A stretch of 64,000 nucleotides of DNA, taken from assembly GCA_963277665.1 (NCBI GenBank), contig OY728121.1, forward strand, positions 1,649,864,062 through 1,649,928,061. Direction: 5' to 3'. The position numbers were made by a program, and so were the translations under genes. Source of the stretch: Viscum album (Eukaryota > Streptophyta > Magnoliopsida > Santalales > Viscaceae). Below the pieces are notes generated by a model. That model had not been told where the DNA came from. It made no database searches and saw only the letters and a list, made by a program, of their open reading frames with translations. Below, piece after piece: positions 39,064-48,784 of this stretch (position 1 is the first letter of the stretch; every line of letters starts with the position of its first letter).

Positions 39064-40632
39064 ATTTATAACCATTCAAGGGATATCACCAAACTATATG
39101 CCCATACAATCTACAACAATCAGGTGATAATGTGCAAAGAATTGATTATCAGTTTTATTATTTATCATTCGATAATATTTATTTTAAGAAATAACTAAAT
39201 TATTTATTAATTACTAAATAACCAACCACTCATAGAAATATCAATTTTCAATTTTTTTGTGGATATTTTTCCTAGAAATATTATCTGAAATAACATTTTC
39301 TTATCACACATAGTCATGATATTTCATGTGAGTCTAGAATCCATTTTTTATGCATTAAAAATTTCTATATTTCTAACATATACCAAATAAAGTAAAAAAA
39401 TATAAATATAACATGGGTTCATTCATTATTTACTCATTTTAGAAAAACTGATTTCTAGTTAATTTGTTATGGGTAACCTACATGGTTTTCCCATTAATTT
39501 TTCCCTTTGAAGACAAAGTCATTACCCAGTGCATTAGAGAGATATATCTGGATCACCACTCTTCATGATCTATATTAGGCTCCAAAAACATAATAAATAA
39601 TCCTAAAGTAAAATATCATTAAAAAAAATTCTTAATCTTGTATTTTTCATGATAAAAATCCGGAAAACTCATTTGAACAAAAAACAAATGCACTTTTAAT
39701 TATTAAAAAATAAGGGAAAACATCATTTTTTAAAAGGAAAGTTTATTAACGAATAATTTCTAGAAGAGTAAGAATAATGTTTTTATTAGAAAAACATTAA
39801 TTGTTATAGATAAATCATAATTAAAAATTTATACTATGATGGTGTGGAATTATAGTCAAGTTTTTTAAATTAAAAAAAACCTTTTAACAATTTTTTAAAA
39901 ATGTAAAAATAACCCATATGAAAAAAATTAAATGATTCCTTTTTAAACTACTATAATGAATGTATAAAATAGGGAAAAAAATACCTTAATACTAATTTAA
40001 ATAACAAATATAAACATTATTTAACATGGATATGGAAGAAAAATAGTTTTAAAGGGTGACTTTAAAATATGGTTTTAATGAAAACCCCTTACCACAATGG
40101 TAATTTTTGAATAAAAAATGTATTAAATAAGTAAACATGAATTAATTTTAAAATAATTAAAAATAATTAAATTAATTTTAAAAATAATTCCTATCTTAGT
40201 TTATAAACCAATTGAGGATAACATATTGGAAAAATTTCTTAAGTCTCAATGAGAGGAAATCGACATAAGAAAAAACATACCTCGAGTCCGAATCACAATG
40301 TATACAATTTATCATCAATAGAATTAAAATAGATTAATTAATTATATATTTAATATGTTTTTTGTATTTTAATTTATCATAATCCCATTTATCTCATTTG
40401 TTACCCTGTATTATACAGTCACTAAATTAATTAATTTAATGTTGGATGTCTTGAATACTTTTAGTTCACAATCCAAAAACAACTTAATTAGGATAAACAT
40501 GCTCAAATGGATCATGTTTACATCATATCTAGAATTAAAAATGATGAAATAATAATAATTTCTATAAATGAAATACAATTTTATATCTATCCATGAAATA
40601 TGGTCTTGAAAAATGAAACACATCATTTTTTC
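39064..40632. other. AT-rich DNA, nothing recognised
   Basis: Very AT-rich with many A runs. No coding, RNA or repeat structure could be supported. Confidence 0.55.
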
Positions 40633-40637
40633 TTGGA
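40633..40637. repeat. Left target-site duplication of chromovirus C
   Basis: TTGGA directly before the 5' LTR, identical to 50927-50931. This fixes the element ends to the base. Confidence 0.88.
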
Positions 40638-40723
40638 TGTATGATCCCAAATCTTCTTTTCGGGTATGTTTTTCCGTTTTCTGGAGTGTTTGAGAGAAGA
40701 GGAGTTTTTGGATAATTTTTAAG

Positions 40724-40896
40724 TACACGCTGTGTACTATATGAGTACACATTGTGTACTTCATTTCCACATGAGGCCATGTACTAGCCGTGTCATGACC
40801 ACACACACAGTAATGTGGGGTGACATGGAGGCTGCCTAAAGCGGAGTACGGAAATAGTAATTACACACTGTGTACATCAAAATTACACGCCGTGTA
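40724..40896 (+). promoter_or_regulatory. Two pairs of near-palindromic boxes in the 5' LTR of C
   Basis: TACACGCTGTGTA (40724) and TACACATTGTGTA (40746) form one pair; TACACACTGTGTA (40862) and TACACGCCGTGTA (40884) the other. Both offsets are 22 bp, close to two helical turns. Their place in the first 260 bases of the LTR is where promoter elements (U3) lie, so protein binding is a fair guess, though only structure is seen. Confidence 0.6.
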
Positions 40897-41614
40897 TTTT
40901 GTTTTTTTCATTAAACTAACCAGGGTCATGTCTGATCGCCAGAGTTGTCTTATACTAGGTCTTGTTTGATCAAGGGAAATCCTACGACACAAAAACTTCT
41001 CTAAGCCCCTGAGCCTCCATCTCTTCTCCGAATTGACCACCGTCGATTGCATTGGAACTGCAACAATAAGATCTTTCTTTATCTAGAGAATAGTTTTCCA
41101 ATTCCTCCTATTTTACATGTTATTGTGGGATGAAACTTTTAGATGTTTTTGTATATCTTTGAAGTTACAAGGATATTCATGCTTCTAGGATCACGTATAG
41201 TGATCTCCTAACCTAGAGGTGGGTGGTTTGTGCCATTTTGTACGATGTCTTTGAGTATTATGTACAAATTCCACCAATACCCTTGAACATGGTCATTAGT
41301 GTTTACAATTTCACCCTTGTTGTCTTCCTGTGATGCTTGTATGCCTGTGTAGAGGTAGTTTGGATATGAATTGGGTTGATTGCTATGCCTTGTATGTTAT
41401 GATCATGCTTTGTTCTATTTACGATAGTTTGTTCATGTTAAGCCTATTGGTCATTTAACTATTTTCTATTCCTTGTGGTCATAAGATGGAGTGTAGTTAT
41501 CTAACATGCTTGAGATGCTATAGACTGGTTAGACATGTAGTTCTATAGGATTACATTGGCCATAAAGCATTACTATGCATTGACTTACAAGTGGCTATGA
41601 GAACCTGGTGATAT

Positions 41615-42010
41615 AGACTAAAAGATGATAGACCGAGTGAGCTTCCTCAGAGAGTATTTGGACAGTTTAGACTATAGGGGGATAGATAGAGTAAGCTTCC
41701 TCAGAGAGTCTTCGTGCTTTATAGACTATAAGGGGACAGACCGAGTGAGCCTCCTCATAGATTATTTGTTTTACTTCAATTACAGTGAACCACTCCAGGT
41801 TATTAGGGGAATTGATAGGGCGAGCTTCCTTAGAGATTCTGTGAACAACCTGGGGCTATAAGAGTAATTGAATGGGTGAGATTTCTTAGAGACTCTTTTG
41901 ACCATGGGGCTATAAGGGGAATTGACATTTTTTTCTTCCTTAGAGACTCCTTTACTACCTTAGACTATAAGTGGAATTGACTGAGAGTGCTTCCTCAGAG
42001 AGTCATTATG
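41615..42010 (+). repeat. About 54-bp tandem array inside the 5' LTR of chromovirus C
   Basis: The anchor GCTTCCTCAGAGAGTC (with variants) recurs at 41641, 41695, 41749, 41824, 41880, 41934 and 41989, spacing 54-56 bp apart from one 75-bp step that holds about 20 extra bases. Further worn units seem to run to about 42120. Because 54 is a multiple of three, one frame stays open for 78 codons with repeated DRVSFLRE; I regard that as a by-product, not a protein. Confidence 0.8.
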
Positions 42011-42783
42011 AATTCTTATGACAGAACCAGAGGGGTTAGGCTGAGTGTACTATCCAGAGGGTTGTTTGTACTTGTTAGGTAGGACCATAGGGGATGGCTG
42101 TGAGTACTTCCCAGAGGGTTACCTGTTTGTGATTAGATGTTTCTTGATACTATTACTGTGGATGGTTCACTGCTGAGTAATTTCCTATTTACTTCTTCTA
42201 TACTTTTACCTTCCATATATTGATTGACAATTAGGCACTGATCTTCGAGTGGTTTCCTCCTGGGATTTAGTCTCACACCCTAATTGGGTCATGCTTTTGG
42301 GCCCAAACATATTATATTGCTGGAGTTATAGATAAGGGCAAGCACCCTTCTACTTCCGGTTCATGACTTTCTATGGAGCTAGAGAGCATGGGACCAAGCT
42401 TCTGTCTTGTGATGCTGAGGAGCTATTCATCTATTTCTTATGTACTTTGTTTTAGTAATGTTTTTTATTTTATCATTGTAATCTATTTGGTTTCTTTTCT
42501 AGACATAAGTTTCATGAATCATTTATATATATGTTCTCAGGTTGCTTCCTACTTTTAGTCTTCCACTGATTGCTTTTACATGGATTATTTCTACTTCTGC
42601 TATTTTATATTGTTTCTCATCAACTATGTACTTTTCCAATTAGGTCATAGTTTCCCCACTGTCACACCCATGGCCCTCGCTGCTAGTCGTAAACCTCTAG
42701 CATTCAGGGAAATCTGCTTGAGGCCATTTACCAACCTGGTACATGGTGTCTCTGGGTGGCTTCCGGAACCAAAACATTACAAA

Positions 42784-42798
42784 GTAGTATTTGAGGAA
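42784..42798 (+). promoter_or_regulatory. Worn primer binding site of chromovirus C
   Basis: GTAGTATTTGAGGA right after the LTR aligns with TGGTATCAGAGCA; changes include CAG to TTG. It is placed by position. Confidence 0.6.
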
Positions 42799-42799
42799 T

Positions 42800-43467
42800 T
42801 ATTTTCCCTTGACTTACAGTTTGGAGCCTCTAGTCAGGGATAGAATAGAATAGGTACTTGGTAATAAGCTGTGCCCGGGAGTAGCAAACCCATGAACATG
42901 GGAAGGCCAATTTACCTCGTTAATCCAATTTTCCGATTTTTCAATTTTACAGTTGATTGATTTTCTCTGTTTGGTGACTTACATGCTTCTAGGTATTACT
43001 ATTGATGTTATTGGGGTTCTATTTCTGTCACAACTCTATGAGATGAGGGTATTCCATCTCATGCATCATATAGGCACTTGCTAGAGATCACATGTCTTCT
43101 ATTCTTGCCATGCCATTTAGGGTGCATTAGCAATTGCATATTTTTGTGATAGATGTTGTGTAGAATATGAATTCTATGGTGATAGCTGCCTTGATAGAAT
43201 ACTTTTGTTGATAATTATTGCTTTGTGTGTGGCTTTTTTGGGATGAACGCTAAATTTTGGTTCTTTAGGTGTTATGGGCCCTCATGAATCAAAATTTGGT
43301 GGGTCATTAGATTGTCTTTTCCTTTTTATAACATGTATAAGATGCCAAGATTTGATTCGCGGGGAGTATGGGCCCCATGGATCAGAATTTGGAATCTGAA
43401 TGCTCATTTTCTGTGTTTTCTAGGCTCCAAAGTAGTTTCTAAGGTTACTATCCGGAAAAACGCCGAA
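42800..43467 (+). other. First part of the leader of chromovirus C
   Basis: Non-coding stretch between primer site and the 92-bp array. It resembles the same part of chromovirus A (for example GGGCCCTCATGAATCAAAATT at about 43268 in C), so the leader is homologous between the two. Confidence 0.5.
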
Positions 43468-44165
43468 TACACAGCGCGTACTTTTTGAATACATGACATG
43501 TAGTCTATAACCATGTCCCTGACTGGGTGGGTAGGGACACGAGGATGTAAAAGTCTTTAAGAACATGCCATGTATAGTATATACACGCCATGTTGTAGTG
43601 AACGTGTGTCTACCTTTGTGAGTAATGACATAGATGAGGGAAACTTTAGATATACACATTGTGTCAGGATTGAACATGCCATGTCGTATAACTTAATTAC
43701 CCAGTCATGTAACAAACAAAAAGAACGGATAAACCATAAGCCTATACATGCCATGTCAACTCTGAACACGCCTTGTAGTCTAACTTAGGTACCTGGCCAT
43801 GTCATGAACAACACAGGTTAATGTTATCCTTTCCTGTATATGTCGTGTCCACCTGGAGCACACCGTGTAGAGTGAACCGTGTAGCCAACCAAGTAGCTAA
43901 CAACATGGGTCATTGAAACTTGTCTAGTACATGCTGTGTCTATTGTGAACAGGCCGTGTAGTATAAGATTAGGATTCCCATGTGGGTTAGCCATGTAAGG
44001 AGACTCGTACAGGGAAATAGAGTTCGAGTACACCACGTGTTTAGGGACAACACGCCTTGTGGTTGGGGTGTTACATGACTAGTTTTGGCAGAAGTACACA
44101 CCCATGTGAATGGATTAAGAGAACGCACCGTGTAGTGTTTATACACACAGTGTAGTCATGTTTTG
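43468..44165 (+). repeat. Eight-unit, about 92-bp tandem array of paired boxes in the leader of C
   Basis: Units start at 43468, 43562, 43653, 43745, 43837, 43928, 44029 and 44122 (spacing 94, 91, 92, 92, 91, 101, 93). Nearly all contain two near-palindromic 13-mers, first of the form TACATGCCATGTC, second AACACGCCGTGTA, with starts 20 bp apart (22 in the first unit). Between pairs lies a less conserved tail with wording like AACTTAGGTACC. The array is not coding and sits between primer site and gag, where retroelement RNAs usually hold packaging and dimerisation structures. The boxes can fold as short stem-loops or be bound as DNA; no function is shown. Confidence 0.85.
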
Positions 44166-44325
44166 TAAAAACATGAATATTTTCTTTCTCATTTCCCTTC
44201 TTATACCCTTATGTTTATAGTCCTTGATAATCCTGATCTAAGGTGTGCATTGAATTTTAAGGATTATACCACCGAGACGTCCACCAGTTGTACGCTAGTT
44301 ACCAGATAGTGATCAGACACCGGAT

Positions 44326-45260
44326 ATGTCTGATCAGGGAATTCCGAAAGATCCTCCTATTGTTCCAGCCTTTTCACCCGCAGTTATACCTGGCACAGGT
44401 GCTGATGAACAGTTCAGGGAATGATTTCTGAGGATGATGCATAAATTTTAGGGAGTGTCGTCTCTTTCCACATCGATGGTAGAATTGACGTGGTCCTTTC
44501 TATAGCAGCATCCTCCTACTTTCTTAGGGGATGGAGGACCCCAGGATATAGAGTCATGTCTAAAGGCCACACTGACAATTTTCAAGCATCTGGAGATACC
44601 TCCAGAGAAGATAGTGAATCTCGCTACCTATAGGCTCTGAGAATCTTCCAAGAGGTGGTGGGAGGTGATCTTACAGTCAGGACACCATCAGAGTGTGACT
44701 TGGGATGAGTTCTGGCGCATCTTATACGATTAATTCTACCTGAAGGCCTTGAGGGACGATTGAGCCTAGGAGTTTAAGAGTCTGGAGAAGGGTACTCTTT
44801 CTGTTATGGAGCACTCATCTCGCTTTACTGAGATGCAACATTTCATGCCGATTACAGGAGGCGATGATTTGTTCCTTGTGTGGAAGTTTGAGGATGGTCT
44901 GAGGCACATCATCTGATCACAGGTGAACCTATTCAGGTTGACTTTGTTATCTTCTATCGTCAACCAGGAACTGATCACATAGCGCAATCTGAAGGATTTT
45001 TGAGTAGGAGTCCATGGAAGTTTGACATATATAGTTAGTATTCCTCCTACCTATAGTAGGAAGCGCCGTAGGGAGTCTCAACAAGGATATCAAAGTAGGC
45101 ACGATGCATCTTCTTGTTTCCAGGTGGTGTGTTACCAGTGCAGAAGCAGCGTACATACAAGGCCTTAGTGCCAAAGAGACCTGATGGAGTGCTGATCTTA
45201 CGGCAAGATGGTCCATATCCAGCATTTCTATCAGATCTTTTAACCAAAATAGGGTGACAA
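44326..45260 (+). pseudogene. gag: gag remnant of chromovirus C
   Basis: From ATG 44326 the frame reads MSDQGIPKDPPIVPAFSPAV, and with stops continues to HPPTFLGDGGPQDIESCL, EIPPEKIVNLATYRL, SSKRWWEVIL, SVTWDEFWRILYD and GTLSVMEHSSRFTEM, the classical chromovirus gag order (PPxFxG.DP, AxYxLxxxAxxWW, TWxxFxxxFxxxYF, GxMTVxEYxxxFxxL). At 45130 begins CYQCRSSVHTRP, stop, C, a CCHC knuckle with correct spacing, then a second ECWSYGKMVHIQHFY. At least eight in-frame stops break it; many look like CAG to TAG or TGG to TGA. Confidence 0.85.
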
Positions 45261-45494
45261 GGGTTCTTCTATGACCCCGCATTCAGGAGAAGTATCGCTA
45301 GTTTCTCAACAGTCTAGGAACTAGAGTCCTTTCAGCCGTTGAGGCTGAGGTAGAGGTTGTGGCCATGGTGGTCAGTCACCAGGTAATCATCGACAACAGA
45401 ATGGACTATCTAAGATTTTTCTGGCAGGGTCACAGGGCCATGGAGCATTCCATGCCTTTGCATTAGAGCAGACCCAGTAGGATCAGGATCCCGG

Positions 45495-45900
45495 ACCCTC
45501 TACAGTTTGAGGTACGATCCTAGTTGACTCAGTTTTATCTTCAACTCTTTTCGATATAGGGTCTTCCCATAGCTTTATATCTACTGCTATTGTGTAGAGT
45601 CTTGGTCTCTGTATCTTTTCTTCTGCCAATTTCTTGATGCTAGACACACCGTTGGGGACTAGGAAGACTAGTGTATGTTAGTGCAAGGAATTCCATATAG
45701 ACGTTGGTGGGTGTCACTTTTATTGGGACCCCTATCTCATAGAGTTTACATGCTATGATGTCATTCTCAGGATGGACAGATTAGTTCCCTTCTAGGTATT
45801 AGTTGATTTCTATCACCACAGGGTGAGTTTTATATCACCAAAGGGTGGATATTTTCTTCATAAGGGAAAATGTGATATCCAGGCGAGCAGAGCGGGTCCT
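45495..45900 (+). pseudogene. pr: Aspartic protease remnant of chromovirus C
   Basis: STLFDIGSSHSFISTAIV holds the active-site loop with D-S-G changed to D-I-G; the flanking SSHSFIS is the usual chromovirus wording. HIDVGGCHFYWDPYLIEF and YDVILRMDRL follow. KGGYFLHKGKCDIQAS links to RT. Confidence 0.8.
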
Positions 45901-46049
45901 GAGCATCTTGGGTTAGGAGGACATATAGCCCCGATTTCCAGTCGATATCTGGATGAGTATGGGACTTCAAAGATGCACATTACTCCAGCGGGGGATTGCT
46001 CTAGGTATGTCTTCCTAGAAGAAATTTCAGGTTTTCCTCCAGAGTGAGA

Positions 46050-46860
46050 GGTGGACTTTTCGATTGAGCTTGTGCATGGAGCGACACCGGTGTCCATTCC
46101 TCCTTATCGTATAGCTACACTAGAGTTACAGAAGCTCAAGAAATAGTTGGAGGAGTTGAAGGCCAAGGGTTTCATCTAACCCAGTACTTCTCTTGGGGTT
46201 CTCCTGTAATGTATTCCCAGAAGCTAGATGGAAACCTTAGGCTTTGTGTGAATTATCGGAGGATGAACCAGTTGAAGGTCAAGAACTGATATCCCATGCC
46301 TAGGATTGATTATCTCTTTGATTATTTTTCGATGAGAGTGGGTGTTCTCGAAGATTGACATGAGGTCCGTTTACGATTAGTTGCATATTATCCATCTAAT
46401 ATAACCCTTATAGACATCCAGAGCAGGTATGGTCTATACGAGTATTTGGTTATGTCATTTGATCTCATGAATGCACCTGTATTTTTCATGGAACTGATGA
46501 CCCGATTGTTTCATCCATACTTGGATTCCTCCGTGGGTGTTTTCTTCGATGATATCTTGGGGTACTCTCACACTCAACATGACCATGCCACACCTCTTGA
46601 GATCATTCTGAGTACACTATGAGAGCATCAGTTATATGGTATGCTCTAAAAATTCCACTTCATGATGGATCGGATTCACTTTTTGGGTCATGGTATCTCA
46701 GAGATAAGAGTATCAATAAACCCAGAGAAGGTGATAATGGTAGTCTCCTCGGAGCAGCCGAAGAACATCTTTGATGTTCAGAGTTTTCTAGGGCTAGTTA
46801 GTTACTATAGAAGCTTCATACACGACTTTTCAAACATAGCAGCACCACTGATGGGTCTGA
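46050..46860 (+). pseudogene. rt: Reverse transcriptase remnant of chromovirus C
   Basis: Domains in order: ATPVSIPPYRIATLELQKLK (start), LRLCVNYRRMNQLKVKN (fingers), RYGLYEYLVMSFDLMNAP (palm), RLFHPYLDSSVGVFFDDILG with both catalytic aspartates kept (FFDDIL), then from 46662 an open 132-codon run with IHFLGHGIS, SFLGLVSYYRSFIHDFS and LMGLTKKG. Two or three frameshifts lie around 46200-46440. It copies element RNA into DNA; here broken. Confidence 0.9.
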
Positions 46861-46879
46861 CCAAGAAGGGTGCGATGTT

Positions 46880-47330
46880 CTTATGGTCAGATTCTGGTGA
46901 TTCGGCATTTCAGGATCTGAAAGGTATGTTGACATTTACACTGATACTAGTCTTTCTAGATTCAGAAATGAGCTACAATTTCTATTGTGATTCTTCAGGT
47001 ATTGGGTTAGGAGTAATGCTTATATTGGGTGATGGAGTCGTTGCGTACGGGTCTCAGTAGTTGAGGAAACATGAGAAGAATTACCGGACACACGATCTGG
47101 AGTTGGTAGCTGTTGTTCATGCCTTACATTGTTGGATACATTATATTTAGGGAGATCACATTTTGTTTTTCACTGACCAAAAAAGTCTCATGTACATTTT
47201 CATTCAGCGTGACTTGTATTTGATGCAGAGAAGGTGGGTTGAGTATCTCCAGTCTTTCAACTTTGAGCTTGCCTATACACCTAGAAAAGTCAATGCAGTG
47301 GCTGATGCATTGAGCAAGAAGACTCAGATA
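46880..47330 (+). pseudogene. rh: RNase H remnant of chromovirus C
   Basis: SYNFYCDSSGIGLGVMLI (catalytic D), THDLELVAVVHALHCW (catalytic E) and FFTDQKSLMYIF (catalytic D) are all present, then RRWVEYLQSFNFELAYTP and VNAVADALSKK end the domain. Only two stops were noted (47060 area and 47150 area), making it the best-preserved domain in the window. Confidence 0.9.
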
Positions 47331-47559
47331 CAAGTAGTTCATGAGGCCAGTAGTGAGTGGAATCTTATGTCCATGTTCTCTAAGATGCATTTGGAGGTGC
47401 ACGATAGATAGGGGAAGAATTTCCTTTACTCTGTAGTTGTTACCTCTACGTTTCGTGATTGAGTTTTAATGAGTCATCAATCAGATTCTGAAGGCATATT
47501 CTAATGGGAGAGTGTGTGAGGAGAGGACCCTATTTCTGGGTTGACTGTTGGAGAGGAAG

Positions 47560-48720
47560 AGATCTTGCGTTTCTCGGAGGGCGTGTTGGTGCCAGCAGAT
47601 ATACGTGAGGAGATGATGCGGGAATTTCATTCCTCTATTTGGGCAGTTCTTTATGGTGTCACCAAGATGTATCGTGATCTACACTGCTAGTATTGGTGTC
47701 CAGGTATGAAGATGGATGTTTCTGGTTTTATCATGAGGTGTTCCACCTATCAGCAAATGAAGGCGGAGCATCAGCGGCCAGCAAGGCTTTTACAGTAGTT
47801 AACCATTCCCTAGTGGAAGTGGAACGACGTTGCGATGGACTTTGTGACCCGTTTGCTGAGGTCACCCGGAGGGAGTGATGTGGAATGGGTAATCATTGAC
47901 AAACTCACGAAGGTTGCTCACTTATTGCAAATCAAGGAGACCTTCAGTGATGATTAGTTGGGATGTTTGTACATCTGAGAGATTTTATGTATGCATGGAG
48001 TTCAACAATCCATCATTTTAGACACGAAAGCACATTTGACATCTTGGGTCTGACAGGGGCTTCATAAGGTTTTGGGTATACATGTACTTTTGAGTACAAA
48101 ATACCATCCCCAGATAGACGTCCAGTCCGAGCGTACGATTTAGGTGCTTGAGGACATGCTCCTAGAATGCATTCTTGATTTTGGAGGTTCTTGGGAGAAG
48201 AATATACCTCTTGTGGAGTTTTCCTACAACAATAGTTTTGAAGCACCTATTCATATGGCACCTTATGATGGTTTTTACGTATGGACATGCCAATCACCCC
48301 TGTGTTTGCTGGAGGCAGGAGAGGAAACAATGATGGGACCTCGTCTTGTTCAGAAGACCACAGAACAGAGAGAGTTGATTCAGAAGAGGATGAATACTGT
48401 ACAGTCCCGTCATAAGTCTTATGCTAATCAGCATAGATGACCTTTAGAGTTCGAGAATGGGGATCAGGTTTTCCTGCGTGTCCCAGCGACCTTAGGACAC
48501 AAGAGGATTAGGGGACATGGCAAGCTTTCACAGAGATACGTCAGATAGTTTGAGGTGTTGCAGAGAGTTGGGCCGATTTCCTATCGTTTGTAGTTACCTC
48601 AGAGGTACCAGGCAATGCATGACATCATCCCCATTTCTCAGCTCTGACGTTACATTTTAGACCCATCTCATTTCTTTCAACCTGAGGAGGTGGATCTCAT
48701 AGCGGGTGCATCGTCTGAGG
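47560..48720 (+). pseudogene. int: Integrase remnant of chromovirus C
   Basis: REEMMREFHSS and VTKMYRDLHC form the HH part of the zinc domain; RCSTYQQMKAEHQRPARL keeps one of the two cysteines. The core reads WKWNDVAMDFVTRLLRSPGG (first catalytic D), STKYHPQIDVQSERTI and VLEDMLLECILDFGGSWE. C-terminal motifs ENGDQVFLRVPATLGHKR and RVGPISYRL are clear up to DPSHFFQPEEVDLI. After HSIRIV and a stop the expected chromodomain is missing and the polypurine tract follows. Confidence 0.88.
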
Positions 48721-48771
48721 AGCATTCTATCCGGATTGTATGAACCCAGATCTTCAGGGACGAATTTATTT

Positions 48772-48784
48772 AAGGGGGGATGTT
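48772..48784 (+). promoter_or_regulatory. Polypurine tract of chromovirus C
   Basis: AAGGGGGGA followed by TGTT and then the LTR start TGTATG; the usual chromovirus layout. Confidence 0.85.

Larger units (their letters stand above)
40638..42781 (+). repeat. 5' LTR of chromovirus C
   Basis: Partner of 48785-50926, by eye about three-quarters to four-fifths identical. Box pairs lie at 40724/40746 and 40862/40884 (22 bp apart), a roughly 54-bp array at about 41615-42010, and the shared U5 block at about 42596-42737. Confidence 0.93.

Noticed and set aside
40411..40806. 131-codon minus-strand open frame as a gene
   Set aside because: It straddles the sharp 5' boundary of the chromovirus C LTR and its target duplication, has no recognised motif, and uses AT-driven codons.
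41625..41861. 78-codon open frame with repeated DRVSFLRE peptide as a possible gene
   Set aside because: It lies inside an LTR tandem array whose period is a multiple of three, which keeps a frame open by itself. The 3' LTR copy does not keep it as a comparable open frame.
43468..44165. CRISPR-like array
   Set aside because: The sequence is plant nuclear DNA and the units are contiguous 92-bp repeats without unique spacers, so this is a minisatellite in a retrotransposon leader.
44947..45282. 111-codon minus-strand open frame
   Set aside because: It is the antisense of the gag zinc-knuckle region of chromovirus C, which has clear sense-strand motifs.
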